From: Clostridiales bacterium
GTDB taxonomy: Bacteria; Bacillota; Clostridia; Lachnospirales; Lachnospiraceae
NCBI GenBank assembly: GCA_021204045.1
Contig: JAJQAA010000025.1
Location: 1-36,088, forward strand
Length of the DNA stretch: 36,088 nt
Direction of reading: 5' to 3'
In this document: one piece after another, positions 16,454-24,301 of the stretch
How the letters are laid out: each line of letters opens with the position of its first letter
Position numbering within the stretch: position 1 is the stretch's first letter
Program-made: the position numbers and the translations under genes
Notes under the pieces: generated by a model
What the model was told of the DNA's origin: nothing
Databases searched by the model: none
The model's input: the letters and a program-made list of their open reading frames with translations, nothing else

Positions 16454-17698
16454 ATGAAACGGGTAAAGCTTACGGTAGCCTACGATGGCACGAACTACTG
16501 CGGCTGGCAGTTCCAGCCCAATGGCCTGAGTATCGAGGAGGTTTTGAACCGGGAACTCACAGCTCTTCTGAAAGAGCCGGTTGCCGTGCAGGGCGCGAGC
16601 CGTACGGATTCCGGCGTACACGCGCGGTGCAATGTGGCGGTGTTTGACACGGAAAGCCGCATGCCGGCGGATAAGCTGTGCTTTGCGTTAAATCAGAAGC
16701 TGCCGGACGACATCCGCGTGCTGCGCTCAGAGGAGGTACCGTGCGCCTGGCACCCGCGCAAGGCGAATTGTACCAAGACCTACGAGTACAAAATTTATAA
16801 CAGCAAGATCATGATGCCGCTGGAGCGGCTTTATTCGTATTTCTGTTATTTTCCGCTCGACGCGGAAAAGATGCGGGCGGCGGCGCAGTATCTGGTCGGA
16901 GAGCATGATTTTTCCAGCTTCTGTTCGGCCAGGGCGCAGTCGAAGGAGAGCGTGCGGACGATCTACAGCCTTGACGTGAACCGCGAGGGAGAGCTGATCA
17001 CGGTGCGGGTTTGCGGAAACGGTTTCCTCTACAATATGGTGCGGATCATTGTTGGCACGCTGCTTAAGGTCGGTATGGGCGTGTATCCGCCGGAGCATGT
17101 AGAGGAAATCCTCGAGGCGCGCGACCGCGGACTTGCCGGACAGACGGCACCGGCGCGCGGCCTGACGCTGGTCAGCCTGGAGTACGAGGAGGAACTGCCG
17201 GACTGGCAGCATACGGAGAACCGGCAGTGGAAGTATCACATTCTGCAGACACATATTCGTACGGAACGGACGGCGTGGTTTCTCATCGAGCGCTGCGTGG
17301 ACGAGGAATGGGCAGGCCTGTTGAATCGCAACATTCATCACGCGTTTCAGAACGGTGCGCGGCGCGTCTGGGTGATCGATCTGGAGAAGAACCGTCTGGC
17401 GGACGGTGGCCGCATCGGATTTTACCGCACGGATAAGGCGGCGGGTGCAGGAACAACCGGCGGGATTGTCACGGAAGGCCGGAATAATTTGCTTTCCGTG
17501 ACAGAGCGGCAGGCAATGAATGAAATCTGCCAGGCAGCGGGACGTGGCGCCGGAGCAGGCGCAGCTTTGCCGGAGTGGTATCTTGCTGTGGACGCGAAGG
17601 AGGATCTGCCAGTTTTTACGGATGAATACGAAGTTCCACTTGCCTGCCTTCAAAGTGGAAGTAAACTTTTCACTTCAGCGGATGAAAGTCACCGATGA
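16454..17698 (+). CDS. truA: tRNA pseudouridine(38-40) synthase TruA with long C-terminal extension
   Basis: Residues 1 to about 250 form a complete TruA: the start KLTVAYDGTNYCGWQFQPNG, the catalytic motif GASRTDSGVHA with the nucleophile at Asp52, and the late FLYNMVRIIVGTLLKVG segment. TruA makes pseudouridine at positions 38-40 of the anticodon arm. The usual length is about 245 residues, but this protein has 414. The extra part begins around DWQHTENRQWKYHILQ, contains LNRNIHHAFQNGARRVWVI, then a Gly/Ala-rich stretch (GRGAGAGAALPEW), and resembles no domain I recognise. It starts at ATG 16454 behind AGGGAGAGG. The ecfA1-ecfA2-ecfT-truA order is common in Firmicutes, though the ribosomal genes that often follow are replaced by tRNAs here. 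Confidence 0.93.
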   Translation: MKRVKLTVAYDGTNYCGWQFQPNGLSIEEVLNRELTALLKEPVAVQGASRTDSGVHARCNVAVFDTESRMPADKLCFALNQKLPDDIRVLRSEEVPCAWHPRKANCTKTYEYKIYNSKIMMPLERLYSYFCYFPLDAEKMRAAAQYLVGEHDFSSFCSARAQSKESVRTIYSLDVNREGELITVRVCGNGFLYNMVRIIVGTLLKVGMGVYPPEHVEEILEARDRGLAGQTAPARGLTLVSLEYEEELPDWQHTENRQWKYHILQTHIRTERTAWFLIERCVDEEWAGLLNRNIHHAFQNGARRVWVIDLEKNRLADGGRIGFYRTDKAAGAGTTGGIVTEGRNNLLSVTERQAMNEICQAAGRGAGAGAALPEWYLAVDAKEDLPVFTDEYEVPLACLQSGSKLFTSADESHR

Positions 17699-17714
17699 AA
17701 ATCCGGAAAACCGC

Positions 17715-17743
17715 TTGACAAATGGGATCAATTCCAGTAAAAT
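17715..17743 (+). promoter_or_regulatory. Promoter of the tRNA cluster
   Basis: Consensus TTGACA (17715-17720) and TAAAAT (17738-17743) are 17 bases apart and end 16 bases before the first tRNA. Confidence 0.8.
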
Positions 17744-17759
17744 AAAAAGGCATGTTTGA

Positions 17760-17845
17760 GGAGAGGTATCGAAGTGGTCATAACGAGGCGGTCTTGAAAA
17801 CCGTTTGTCCGCAAGGGCGCATGGGTTCGAATCCCATCCTCTCCG
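17760..17845 (+). tRNA. tRNA-Ser (TGA)
   Basis: Acceptor GGAGAGG pairs with CCTCTCC. The anticodon loop CTTGAAA gives anticodon TGA, there is a long variable arm (GTCCGCAAGGGC region) typical of serine tRNAs, and the T-loop is GGTTCGAATCC. CCA is not encoded. Confidence 0.95.
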
Positions 17846-17942
17846 CTGGACGGGCGGTGAGCCTGCCTGTTTCATATAGATGGCGGCTTTACGCCGCGCA
17901 GCAAATTTTATATATATACTGATGTTCAGGCATCGGTACTTT

Positions 17943-18031
17943 GCAGAAGTACCCAAGAGGCTGAAGGGACACCCCTGGAAAGGGTGCAGGTCGTTGATAG
18001 CGGCGCGAGGGTTCAAATCCCTCCTTCTGCG
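17943..18031 (+). tRNA. tRNA-Ser (GGA)
   Basis: Acceptor GCAGAAG pairs with CTTCTGC. The anticodon stem CACCC/GGGTG with loop CTGGAAA gives anticodon GGA. It has a long class II variable arm and the T-loop GGTTCAAATCC. CCA is not encoded. Confidence 0.95.
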
Positions 18032-18042
18032 TTTGGTAATTC

Positions 18043-18061
18043 ACCATTGACAATCAATGGT
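18043..18061 (+). other. Small hairpin between tRNA genes
   Basis: A perfect 8-bp stem, ACCATTGA/TCAATGGT, with a CAA loop sits between tRNA-Ser(GGA) and the CAT tRNA. No T-run follows, so it is more likely a processing structure than a terminator. Confidence 0.5.
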
Positions 18062-18074
18062 TATGGTAGATTTC

Positions 18075-18148
18075 GGACCTTTAGCTCAGTTGGTTAGAGC
18101 AACCGGCTCATAACCGGTCGGTCCTGGGTTCGAGTCCCCGAAGGTCCA
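18075..18148 (+). tRNA. tRNA with CAT anticodon (elongator Met or lysidine-type Ile2)
   Basis: Acceptor GGACCTT pairs with AAGGTCC. Anticodon stem CCGG/CCGG with loop CTCATAA gives anticodon CAT. The D-arm TAGCTCAGTTGGTTAGAGC is standard and it lacks initiator features. Elongator Met and Ile2 (modified by TilS) cannot be separated by eye. Confidence 0.93.
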
Positions 18149-18220
18149 CTTTGTTGTTCTCTGTATCACGCAAACCGTGTATTCGGCTGTAGGAGCCGTG
18201 ATAGCCGGTTAGCAGAATCT

Positions 18221-18294
18221 GGCCTGGTGGCTCAGTTGGTTAGAGCGCCGCCCTGTCACGGCGGAGGCCGTGGGTTCGAGTCCCATCCGGGTCG
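18221..18294 (+). tRNA. tRNA-Asp (GTC)
   Basis: Acceptor GGCCTGG pairs with CCGGGTC (two G-U pairs). Anticodon stem CCGCC/GGCGG with loop CTGTCAC gives anticodon GTC. The T-loop is GGTTCGAGTCC. CCA is not encoded. Confidence 0.94.
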
Positions 18295-18301
18295 TAAAGA
18301 A

Positions 18302-18339
18302 AGCTCAGATTTCTTTATTGAAGTCTGGGCTATTTCTTT
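18302..18339 (+). terminator. Terminator of the tRNA cluster
   Basis: A fully paired 12-bp stem (with G-U pairs), AGCTCAGATTTC/GAAGTCTGGGCT, with loop TTTATT is followed by ATTTCTTT. It lies 7 bases after tRNA-Asp. Confidence 0.8.
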
Positions 18340-18453
18340 AACGAAGTATAATTTAAATAAGGTATGTTTTTAAATAATGTATGTTTTGAGAAAGCACATT
18401 TTTAGCAGGCATTGATTCGACAGAAGATTATTTGGACAGAAAGTGAGAACGTG

Positions 18454-18717
18454 ATGATTCCGATAAATGTCAGGTTTAAGGGTCCCGATGAAGTTCTTGA
18501 TTTTGTAAATAAGGCGGAAAAATATCCATACGCGATGGATGCGACCCGGGGCAGTATCGTGGTCGACGGAAAGTCGCTGCTCGGTCTTATGAATATCGGC
18601 TTCAACCAGATTGTCAGCGTGAGGATTTACGCGGAGGAATGCGGCGATTTTTGCAGGGAAATCGCGAAGTATATGGTATCTGATCAGGAGGAAGCCGGAC
18701 AAAGAGAGGAAGTATAA
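18454..18717 (+). CDS. HPr-like protein lacking the phospho-histidine
   Basis: An 87-residue protein with an HPr-type fold. EVLDFVNKAEKYPYAMD aligns with HPr helix 1 and strand 2. GSIVVDGKSLLGLMNIGF matches the DGKSLLGLM region around the regulatory Ser46, which is kept. The active-site segment (GIHARPA in true HPr) is replaced by RFKGPDE, so it cannot act as a PTS phosphocarrier in the usual way. It is more like a Crh-type or structural HPr relative. ATG 18454 is preferred over upstream starts because the homologous region begins right after it; the ribosome site (AAGTGAG) is weak. The DUF815 ATPase gene follows after 2 bases, so the pair is co-translated. Confidence 0.75.
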   Translation: MIPINVRFKGPDEVLDFVNKAEKYPYAMDATRGSIVVDGKSLLGLMNIGFNQIVSVRIYAEECGDFCREIAKYMVSDQEEAGQREEV

Positions 18718-18719
18718 TT

Positions 18720-20057
18720 ATGTACCGGATTGTTTCAAGACTGTTGCTTTACGGGAGTATGTCGGAGGATACGATTCTGATGCAGCTGGCGGACATCATC
18801 CGCAAGATGGATGACGGCAGTCAGACGAAGGAGGAACTGGCGGCGCGGGTATTTACCCAGATGAAACGTCTGCTTCAGGTGGCCACGGATTATGGTTTTG
18901 ACAAAAATCTCTGGCACAATTACCTGACCTTCCTGCTGATTACCAATGAAAATCCATTCAGCATCACCTGTGAGAAGGTGGGGGCGAACGATGGAAGCGT
19001 CAATGCTTTTGCCAAAGGGGATTTTGGTATTTTCCGTCAGCTGTTTGATTATGATTTCGGACCGCTGGAGGGGTATCTTGGCGTGGACTGTTTCAGCCGT
19101 ATTTCCAATTACCGGGCGATCGGCAAGAAGGAGTTCATGTACAATAAAAATGTCAGCGAGAAGGTTCAGGCGCTGAGCGCAAAGCTGGAGCTGGCGGCGG
19201 ATGAGAACGAATTCTTTGACTGTGTGACCGGTTTTTACCGGGATTTCGGTGTTGGCATGTTCGGCCTGAACAAAGCCTTCCGTATTCAGTCCCGACCGGA
19301 CGGGCAGGTGGATTTTAAGGCGATCAACAACATGGATACGGTTATGCTGGACGATCTGATCGGTTATGAGATCCAGAAGAAAAAGCTGATTGACAATACA
19401 GAGGCCTTTGTGCAGGGGCGGAAAGCAAACAACGTTCTGTTGTTCGGCGACAGCGGTACCGGCAAGTCCACGAGCATCAAGGCGATCGTTAACGCCTTTT
19501 ATCCTAAGGGACTGCGGATGATCGAGATTTACAAGCATCAGTTCAAGGATTTATCGTCGGTGATCGCTCAGATCAAGAACCGCAATTACCGGTTTATTAT
19601 CTATATGGACGATCTGTCGTTTGAGGAATTCGAGGTCGAGTACAAATTCCTCAAGGCAGTGATCGAGGGTGGCGTGGAAACGCGGCCGGACAATATTCTG
19701 ATCTACGCGACGTCCAACCGCCGTCATCTGATCAAGGAGACCTGGAAAGACCGCGACGATGTTGAAAATGAGAATGGGCTGCATCGTTCCGATACGATGG
19801 AAGAGAAGCTCTCTCTGGTGCATCGTTTCGGCGTGACGATCAATTTCTCGAAGCCGACGCCGAAGGAATTTTACCATATCGTGACGGAACTGGCTCACCG
19901 CGCCGGTATCGCGATGTCCGACGAACAGCTGCAGGCCGAGGCCAACAAGTGGGAGCTTTCCCATGGCGGTATTTCCGGTCGGACCGCTCAGCAGTTTATC
20001 AACTATGTCCAGGGCACGCTGCAGGATGGCGGGGAATCCGTTGCTCCGCGCGGCTGA
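18720..20057 (+). CDS. DUF815 family AAA-type ATPase
   Basis: The 445-residue protein has an N-terminal helical region and a C-terminal ATPase core. The core has Walker A GDSGTGKS (residues 243-250), Walker B FIIYMDDLSFE, a sensor-like LIYATSNRRHL and a late arginine region (GISGRTAQQF). This matches the DUF815 family of AAA-like ATPases, whose cellular function is not established. It starts at ATG 18720, two bases after the HPr-like gene; its Shine-Dalgarno GAGGAAG lies inside that gene. The pairing with an HPr-fold protein hints at a regulated ATPase module, but this is context only. Confidence 0.88.
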   Translation: MYRIVSRLLLYGSMSEDTILMQLADIIRKMDDGSQTKEELAARVFTQMKRLLQVATDYGFDKNLWHNYLTFLLITNENPFSITCEKVGANDGSVNAFAKGDFGIFRQLFDYDFGPLEGYLGVDCFSRISNYRAIGKKEFMYNKNVSEKVQALSAKLELAADENEFFDCVTGFYRDFGVGMFGLNKAFRIQSRPDGQVDFKAINNMDTVMLDDLIGYEIQKKKLIDNTEAFVQGRKANNVLLFGDSGTGKSTSIKAIVNAFYPKGLRMIEIYKHQFKDLSSVIAQIKNRNYRFIIYMDDLSFEEFEVEYKFLKAVIEGGVETRPDNILIYATSNRRHLIKETWKDRDDVENENGLHRSDTMEEKLSLVHRFGVTINFSKPTPKEFYHIVTELAHRAGIAMSDEQLQAEANKWELSHGGISGRTAQQFINYVQGTLQDGGESVAPRG

Positions 20058-20151
20058 CAGCCAGCAGGAAGATGAATGGCTGCTGATGGATCGGAACGGA
20101 TTCTGTAAAGAATTTGTCAGAGAAATTGCAGATAAATTTCATATATTTGGG

Positions 20152-20180
20152 TTGAATATTTCCCTATATCTTGTTAAAAT
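20152..20180 (+). promoter_or_regulatory. Promoter of the cell-wall-binding repeat gene
   Basis: TTGAAT (20152-20157) and TAAAAT (20175-20180) are 17 bases apart, 45 bases before the start codon. Confidence 0.65.
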
Positions 20181-20225
20181 GAGTGTCAGGAACTACTACC
20201 AGATGAGGTATAAAGGAGACACTTT

Positions 20226-21608
20226 ATGAGAAAACGGGGGATTGCCCTTCTGGGCCTGGTTGTGGCGCTGATGCTGGGACTGATGCCATTCTGTTCGCTG
20301 GCTGCGACGGGCTGGGCACAGGAAAACGGATACTGGGTCTATTATGATTCCAACGGCAGTCGCCTTTACAATGTATGGCGGCAGGGCAGCGACGGCTACT
20401 GGCGTTACTTAAACAGCAGCGGCGTGATGGCGACCGACAGCTGGGTGGAGGATGACAATTATTACGTCGATTCCAATGGTATCATGATCACAAGCCAGTG
20501 GCTGAAGGTACAGAATGACAGCAAAGACAGCGGCTACGACTGGTATTATTTCGGTGAGACCGGCAAGAATGTCAAGGGCAAATGGCAGCAGATTGATGGT
20601 AATTATTACCATTTTGACGATGCCGGCGCGATGGAGACGGGCTGGATTCTCGACGATATGTACTATTGCGACGAATACGGTGTGATGCTGACCGGCTGGC
20701 AGCGCCTGGAGCCCCCGGAGGGCTATGATTACGATTTCAGCAGCACGCAGGGACCGTACGAGGTGAGCGACGACGACGGGAAATGCTGGTTTTATTTCTC
20801 TACCACGGGCAAGAAGACGATCCCGAGTGAGGATTCCATCGGCACCAAGAAGATCAACGGCTCCTATTATGCGCTTGACGAATATGGCGCGGTGCAGTAT
20901 GGCTGGGTGTGTACGGACGGGGACGAGTCCGAGGATATCGCGGATTACCGCTATGTCGGCAGCGACGGCAAGGTCGTGACCGGCTGGTATTCGATGAGTC
21001 CTCCGGATAATCTGAGCGGCAATTACGATTACGATGTGGAGTGGTTTTACTTCAACAGCAAGGGCGTGCCTAAGACAGGACCGACCAAGGGAAGCGCGAC
21101 CACCAGTGATCTGGAGAAGATCAGCGGCAACACCTATTTGTTTAATGAATATGGCACACCGGTGTATGGTCTGCAGCAGGTCTATTCTACGAGCGGTGAA
21201 ACCTACTATTCCTACTATTTCGGCACCCGAAAGCAGAGTTCGATGCTCAAGGGCAAGCAGAAAGTAGATGACGGCGATGGTTCGAAGGAAACCTATTATT
21301 TCAATTCTTCCGGCAAGGGCTATACCGGAGTGTATGATGATTATCTTTATTATAAGGGAAAACTCCAGAAAGCAGATTCTAACAGCAAGTACCAGGTGAT
21401 CACGATCTACAGCGACAGTGGGAACACCTTCAAAAATTATGTTGTGAACACTTCCGGAAAAGTGATGAAGAGCAAGACCGTGAAGGATGGAAACAGCGTC
21501 AAATATAAGACGAGCAGTACCGGTATTCTGACGGAAGTCGACGATGAAGCTGTCGATAGTACGGACACGTTTGACACGCCGGAAGAGCCGAATTATGATT
21601 GGCAGTAA
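20226..21608 (+). CDS. Secreted cell-wall-binding repeat protein
   Basis: A 460-residue protein with a signal peptide: MRKRG basic start, hydrophobic core ALLGLVVALMLGLM, and likely cleavage after CSLAA (residue 27). The rest is built of aromatic/glycine repeats of the choline-binding/Cell_wall_bind type, such as GYWVYYDSNGSRLYNVW, NYYVDSNGIMITSQW and NYYHFDDAGAMETGW, extending to about residue 410. The tail (DDEAVDSTDTFDTPEEPNYDWQ region) is acidic. No catalytic domain is present, so it is either an adhesin-like wall protein or the binding half of a system whose partner is elsewhere. It starts at ATG 20226 behind AAAGGAG, has its own promoter and ends at a terminator. Confidence 0.88.
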   Translation: MRKRGIALLGLVVALMLGLMPFCSLAATGWAQENGYWVYYDSNGSRLYNVWRQGSDGYWRYLNSSGVMATDSWVEDDNYYVDSNGIMITSQWLKVQNDSKDSGYDWYYFGETGKNVKGKWQQIDGNYYHFDDAGAMETGWILDDMYYCDEYGVMLTGWQRLEPPEGYDYDFSSTQGPYEVSDDDGKCWFYFSTTGKKTIPSEDSIGTKKINGSYYALDEYGAVQYGWVCTDGDESEDIADYRYVGSDGKVVTGWYSMSPPDNLSGNYDYDVEWFYFNSKGVPKTGPTKGSATTSDLEKISGNTYLFNEYGTPVYGLQQVYSTSGETYYSYYFGTRKQSSMLKGKQKVDDGDGSKETYYFNSSGKGYTGVYDDYLYYKGKLQKADSNSKYQVITIYSDSGNTFKNYVVNTSGKVMKSKTVKDGNSVKYKTSSTGILTEVDDEAVDSTDTFDTPEEPNYDWQ

Positions 21609-21615
21609 ATGATGG

Positions 21616-21653
21616 AAGCTGCCGCGTTTTGATGCGCGGTGGCTTTCTTCTTA
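21616..21653 (+). terminator. Terminator after the cell-wall-binding gene
   Basis: Stem AAGCTGCCGCG with GCGCGGTGGCTT is followed by TCTTCTT. It starts seven bases after the stop. Confidence 0.7.
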
Positions 21654-21707
21654 ATTAATTTTATTTTACAGAGAACAAAGATTGAATTGAGAATGGAGGG
21701 GTGGATG

Positions 21708-21968
21708 ATGAATGCCATTTTGCTGCATAAAATGGATAATGTAGTTACAGTAACCGAGACAGTCCCCGCTGGCGGAGCGGCGGTCTATTTTCTGGACGGT
21801 ATTGAAAAGAAGGAAATTGCTGTTCAGGAGATTCCGCAGTTTCACAAAATCGCTCTGTCGCCAATTGCCAGGGGAGAAGCTGTGATTAAATATGGAGAGA
21901 CGATTGGCTACGCGACCAGGGATATCCTGCGCGGACAACATGTTCACACGCAGAACATGGACAGCTAA
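21708..21968 (+). CDS. UxaA/GarD-family dehydratase, small (SAF-domain) subunit
   Basis: An 86-residue protein matching the N-terminal SAF domain of altronate and galactarate dehydratases. FHKIALSPIARGEAVIKYGETIGYATRDILRGQHVHTQNM is the family signature region (given here only as its overall span, residues about 45-84). In this family the small domain works with a large catalytic domain to dehydrate sugar acids; sulfolactate lyase SuyAB has the same split form. ATG 21708 is chosen over ATG 21705 because it lies six bases from GGAGGGG. The large-subunit gene follows after about 100 bases, filled by an inverted-repeat element. Confidence 0.85.
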   Translation: MNAILLHKMDNVVTVTETVPAGGAAVYFLDGIEKKEIAVQEIPQFHKIALSPIARGEAVIKYGETIGYATRDILRGQHVHTQNMDS

Positions 21969-22040
21969 GTTACGATTCATGGCCGCTGGAAAATACGGAA
22001 AATTGACGCGTCGAGCTTGCTCGTAAGCGGCCGTGAATGG
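21969..22040. repeat. Intergenic inverted-repeat element, copy 1
   Basis: A 72-base element starts at GTTACGATTCATGGCCGCTG directly after the small-subunit stop codon and ends at AGCGGCCGTGAATGG. Its 15-base ends match as inverted repeats at 13 positions (21973-21987 with 22026-22040). The core includes the GACGCGTC palindrome and GAGCTTGC. It shares most of its sequence with copy 2. Confidence 0.85.
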
Positions 22041-22069
22041 CTGGCATAGGTAAAAAGGAGGGGAATGCA

Positions 22070-23230
22070 ATGAAATTTAAAGGTTATCGGCGATCCGATG
22101 GGAGCGTTGGAATACGAAATCATGTGGTGGTTCTTCCGGGTTGTATCTGTTCAGCGGGAGCCGCAAGGAAAATTGCGGCCAGGACGGAGGGCGTTGTCTA
22201 TCTTCACAACCCCAATGGCTGTGCGCAGAATTCCATGGATACGGCACTGACCCTGGAAATATTGTCCGGGATGATTGCCAACGGAAATGTGTATGGCGCC
22301 CTGATAGTGGGTCTCGGCTGTGAGACAATTCAGAAGGATCGCTATCTGGAAGCGATCCGCCGTAAGACGGATAAGCCGGTGTATTACATCAGTCTCCAGG
22401 AAGAAGGCGGTATCAAACGGACGGTGGAAAAAGGCGTGGAGCTGACTGCGGCAATGCGTCGGGAAGCAGACTTTTGCCAGCGCGAGGACTGTGATGTTTC
22501 TGAACTCATTCTGGGGATGGAATGCGGCGGCTCGGATCCCAGTTCCGGCTTTTCCGCAAACACGGTGCTGGGAAACACTTCGGATCGTATTGTCGATCTG
22601 GGTGGTACGACGGTGCTCAGTGAGACACCGGAGGCGATCGGGGCGGAAAATGTGCTGAGACGCCGGGGACTGACGCCGGAAATCGGCCAGAAGCTTTACG
22701 ATACGGTGAAGGCCTGTGAGCAAATGTACCTGGATGCCGGGGAGGATGTACGCAACACCAATCCGTCTCCGGGAAATAAGGCCGGAGGCATCACCACGCT
22801 GGAGGAAAAATCTCTCGGCTGTATTCATAAGAGTGGCACCAAGCCTTTTACGAATGTCATTTGTTATGGTGAAAAAATTACGAAAAAGGGGCTGCTGTTT
22901 ATGGACAGCACAGCCTATGACGTGGCCTCTACGACCGCCAAGATCGCGGGCGGGGCTCAGGTTGTGGTCTTTACCACCGGGCGAGGTACTCCTGTAGGGA
23001 ATGCGGTAGCACCGGTCATCAAGGTTACAGGCAATCACGATACTTTTACGCGGTTAAATGATATGATGGATTTCGATACCAGTTCCAGTTACACGGAAGG
23101 AATCCCGATCGAGACGCTGGGCGGCAAACTGCTGGACTATATTCTTGCGGTCTGTGGCGGACAGCCGGTGAAGGCTGAGGATGAGGATTTCTGTGATATG
23201 GCGATCAACCAGCTGCATAGCTATTGCTGA
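22070..23230 (+). CDS. UxaA/GarD-family dehydratase, large subunit
   Basis: A 386-residue protein of the altronate/galactarate dehydratase large-domain family. Recognisable blocks are GYRRSDGSVGIRNHVVVLPG at the start, HNPNGCAQNSMDT, GLGCET, GMECGGSDPSSGFSANT, GGTTVLSETPEAIGAE, GNKAGGITTLEEKSLGC and VFTTGRGTPVGNAVAPVIKV. The conserved cysteines in the HNPNGC, GLGC and EKSLGC blocks could be metal ligands. The enzyme dehydrates an aldonic, aldaric or related hydroxy acid; the exact substrate (altronate, galactarate, sulfolactate or other) is not decidable. ATG 22070 follows AAGGAGGGG at proper spacing; the upstream ATG at 22037 lies inside the repeat element and has no ribosome site. A serine acetyltransferase gene follows 17 bases later. 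Confidence 0.9.
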   Translation: MKFKGYRRSDGSVGIRNHVVVLPGCICSAGAARKIAARTEGVVYLHNPNGCAQNSMDTALTLEILSGMIANGNVYGALIVGLGCETIQKDRYLEAIRRKTDKPVYYISLQEEGGIKRTVEKGVELTAAMRREADFCQREDCDVSELILGMECGGSDPSSGFSANTVLGNTSDRIVDLGGTTVLSETPEAIGAENVLRRRGLTPEIGQKLYDTVKACEQMYLDAGEDVRNTNPSPGNKAGGITTLEEKSLGCIHKSGTKPFTNVICYGEKITKKGLLFMDSTAYDVASTTAKIAGGAQVVVFTTGRGTPVGNAVAPVIKVTGNHDTFTRLNDMMDFDTSSSYTEGIPIETLGGKLLDYILAVCGGQPVKAEDEDFCDMAINQLHSYC

Positions 23231-23247
23231 TAAAAGAGAGGTCCGCA

Positions 23248-24192
23248 ATGAAAAATATTATTGGTGAGGAGATTGGCCAGGTAGTCGCTGATCTGCTGGG
23301 GGATTATAATCATAGTCGTTATATTGACCGCATTGAGTTGTTCAATCAGCCGAACAAGGAAGAGATCATCAGCATTGTCGACGACCTTCTTAAAGTTGTT
23401 TACCCTGGCTACTACCGGAATCGCTCGTACAAAATTTACAATGTCCAGAACAATATTTCCGTCATGATCGAGGATGTCGCTTATCATCTGAATAAACAGA
23501 TCCATTTGGCATTGGAGTATACGTTTCCGGAGATCAGCGATGAAGAACACATCGAACATGCGCAGAGGATTACCATTGACTTCCTGAAGAAAATTCCGGA
23601 TGTGCGCGCTGTACTTGAGACGGATCTGGAAGCCGCGTTTCAGGGGGATCCGGCGGCGAAATACCGCGAGGAAGTACTGCTTTCTTATCCCGGAATGATG
23701 GCGATCACAGTCAATCGCCTGGCGCATGAGCTGTTCCTGCTCGAGGTGCCGCTGATTCCGCGGATTATGACGGAATACGCCCACAGCATTACCGGGATTG
23801 ACATTCATCCGGGAGCGACGATTGGCAGGTATTTCTTTATCGATCACGGCACGGGCGTGGTGATCGGTGAAACGACGGTGATCGGCGAGCGCGTGAAGAT
23901 TTATCAGGGCGTCACGCTGGGCGCATTATCCACGAAAGGCGGACAGAAGCTCAAAGGCGTGCGCCGTCATCCGACGATCGGCGATGATGTAACAATTTAT
24001 GCCGGTGCGTCGATTCTCGGCGGTGAGAGTGTCATCGGCAAGAATTCCGTGATTGGCAGCAACGTGTTTATTACCACCTCAATTCCGGAGGGCACGCGCG
24101 TGAGTGTCAAAAACCAGGAGCTGAAATGGAAGCGGGACGGCAGGTTCGAGGAAAATATTGACGAATTTGGCCAGAACGAGACCTGGTGCTGA
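23248..24192 (+). CDS. cysE: Serine O-acetyltransferase
   Basis: The 314-residue protein has an N-terminal helical domain and a C-terminal left-handed beta-helix built of hexapeptide repeats (ITGIDIHPGATIGRYFFIDHGTGVVIG region, then VKIYQGVTLGAL and IGDDVTIYAGASILGG). The FIDHGTGVVIGET block contains the catalytic histidine-aspartate pair of serine acetyltransferases. It makes O-acetylserine from serine and acetyl-CoA for cysteine synthesis. It resembles the longer EpsC-type enzymes rather than the short Bacillus form. ATG 23248 is chosen because of AGAGAGG eight bases upstream. It ends at a strong terminator. Confidence 0.9.
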   Translation: MKNIIGEEIGQVVADLLGDYNHSRYIDRIELFNQPNKEEIISIVDDLLKVVYPGYYRNRSYKIYNVQNNISVMIEDVAYHLNKQIHLALEYTFPEISDEEHIEHAQRITIDFLKKIPDVRAVLETDLEAAFQGDPAAKYREEVLLSYPGMMAITVNRLAHELFLLEVPLIPRIMTEYAHSITGIDIHPGATIGRYFFIDHGTGVVIGETTVIGERVKIYQGVTLGALSTKGGQKLKGVRRHPTIGDDVTIYAGASILGGESVIGKNSVIGSNVFITTSIPEGTRVSVKNQELKWKRDGRFEENIDEFGQNETWC

Positions 24193-24249
24193 GTTGGCGG
24201 ACTGTGGCGTTATTGATATCTGATACGAACAATTTTATAATACCGGAAG

Positions 24250-24294
24250 CTGTCGATCGGATGAAAGGAGCACATCCGTATCGGCAGTTTTTTG
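24250..24294 (+). terminator. Terminator after cysE
   Basis: Stem CTGTCGATCGGATG with CATCCGTATCGGCAG (one bulge) is followed by TTTTTT. Confidence 0.85.
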
Positions 24295-24301
24295 CGTTAT
24301 A

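Noticed and set aside
21666-22070. Minus-strand small protein similar to a frame at 24107-24415
   Set aside because: The similarity comes from the shared DNA repeat element, not from a conserved protein; no start signals are present.
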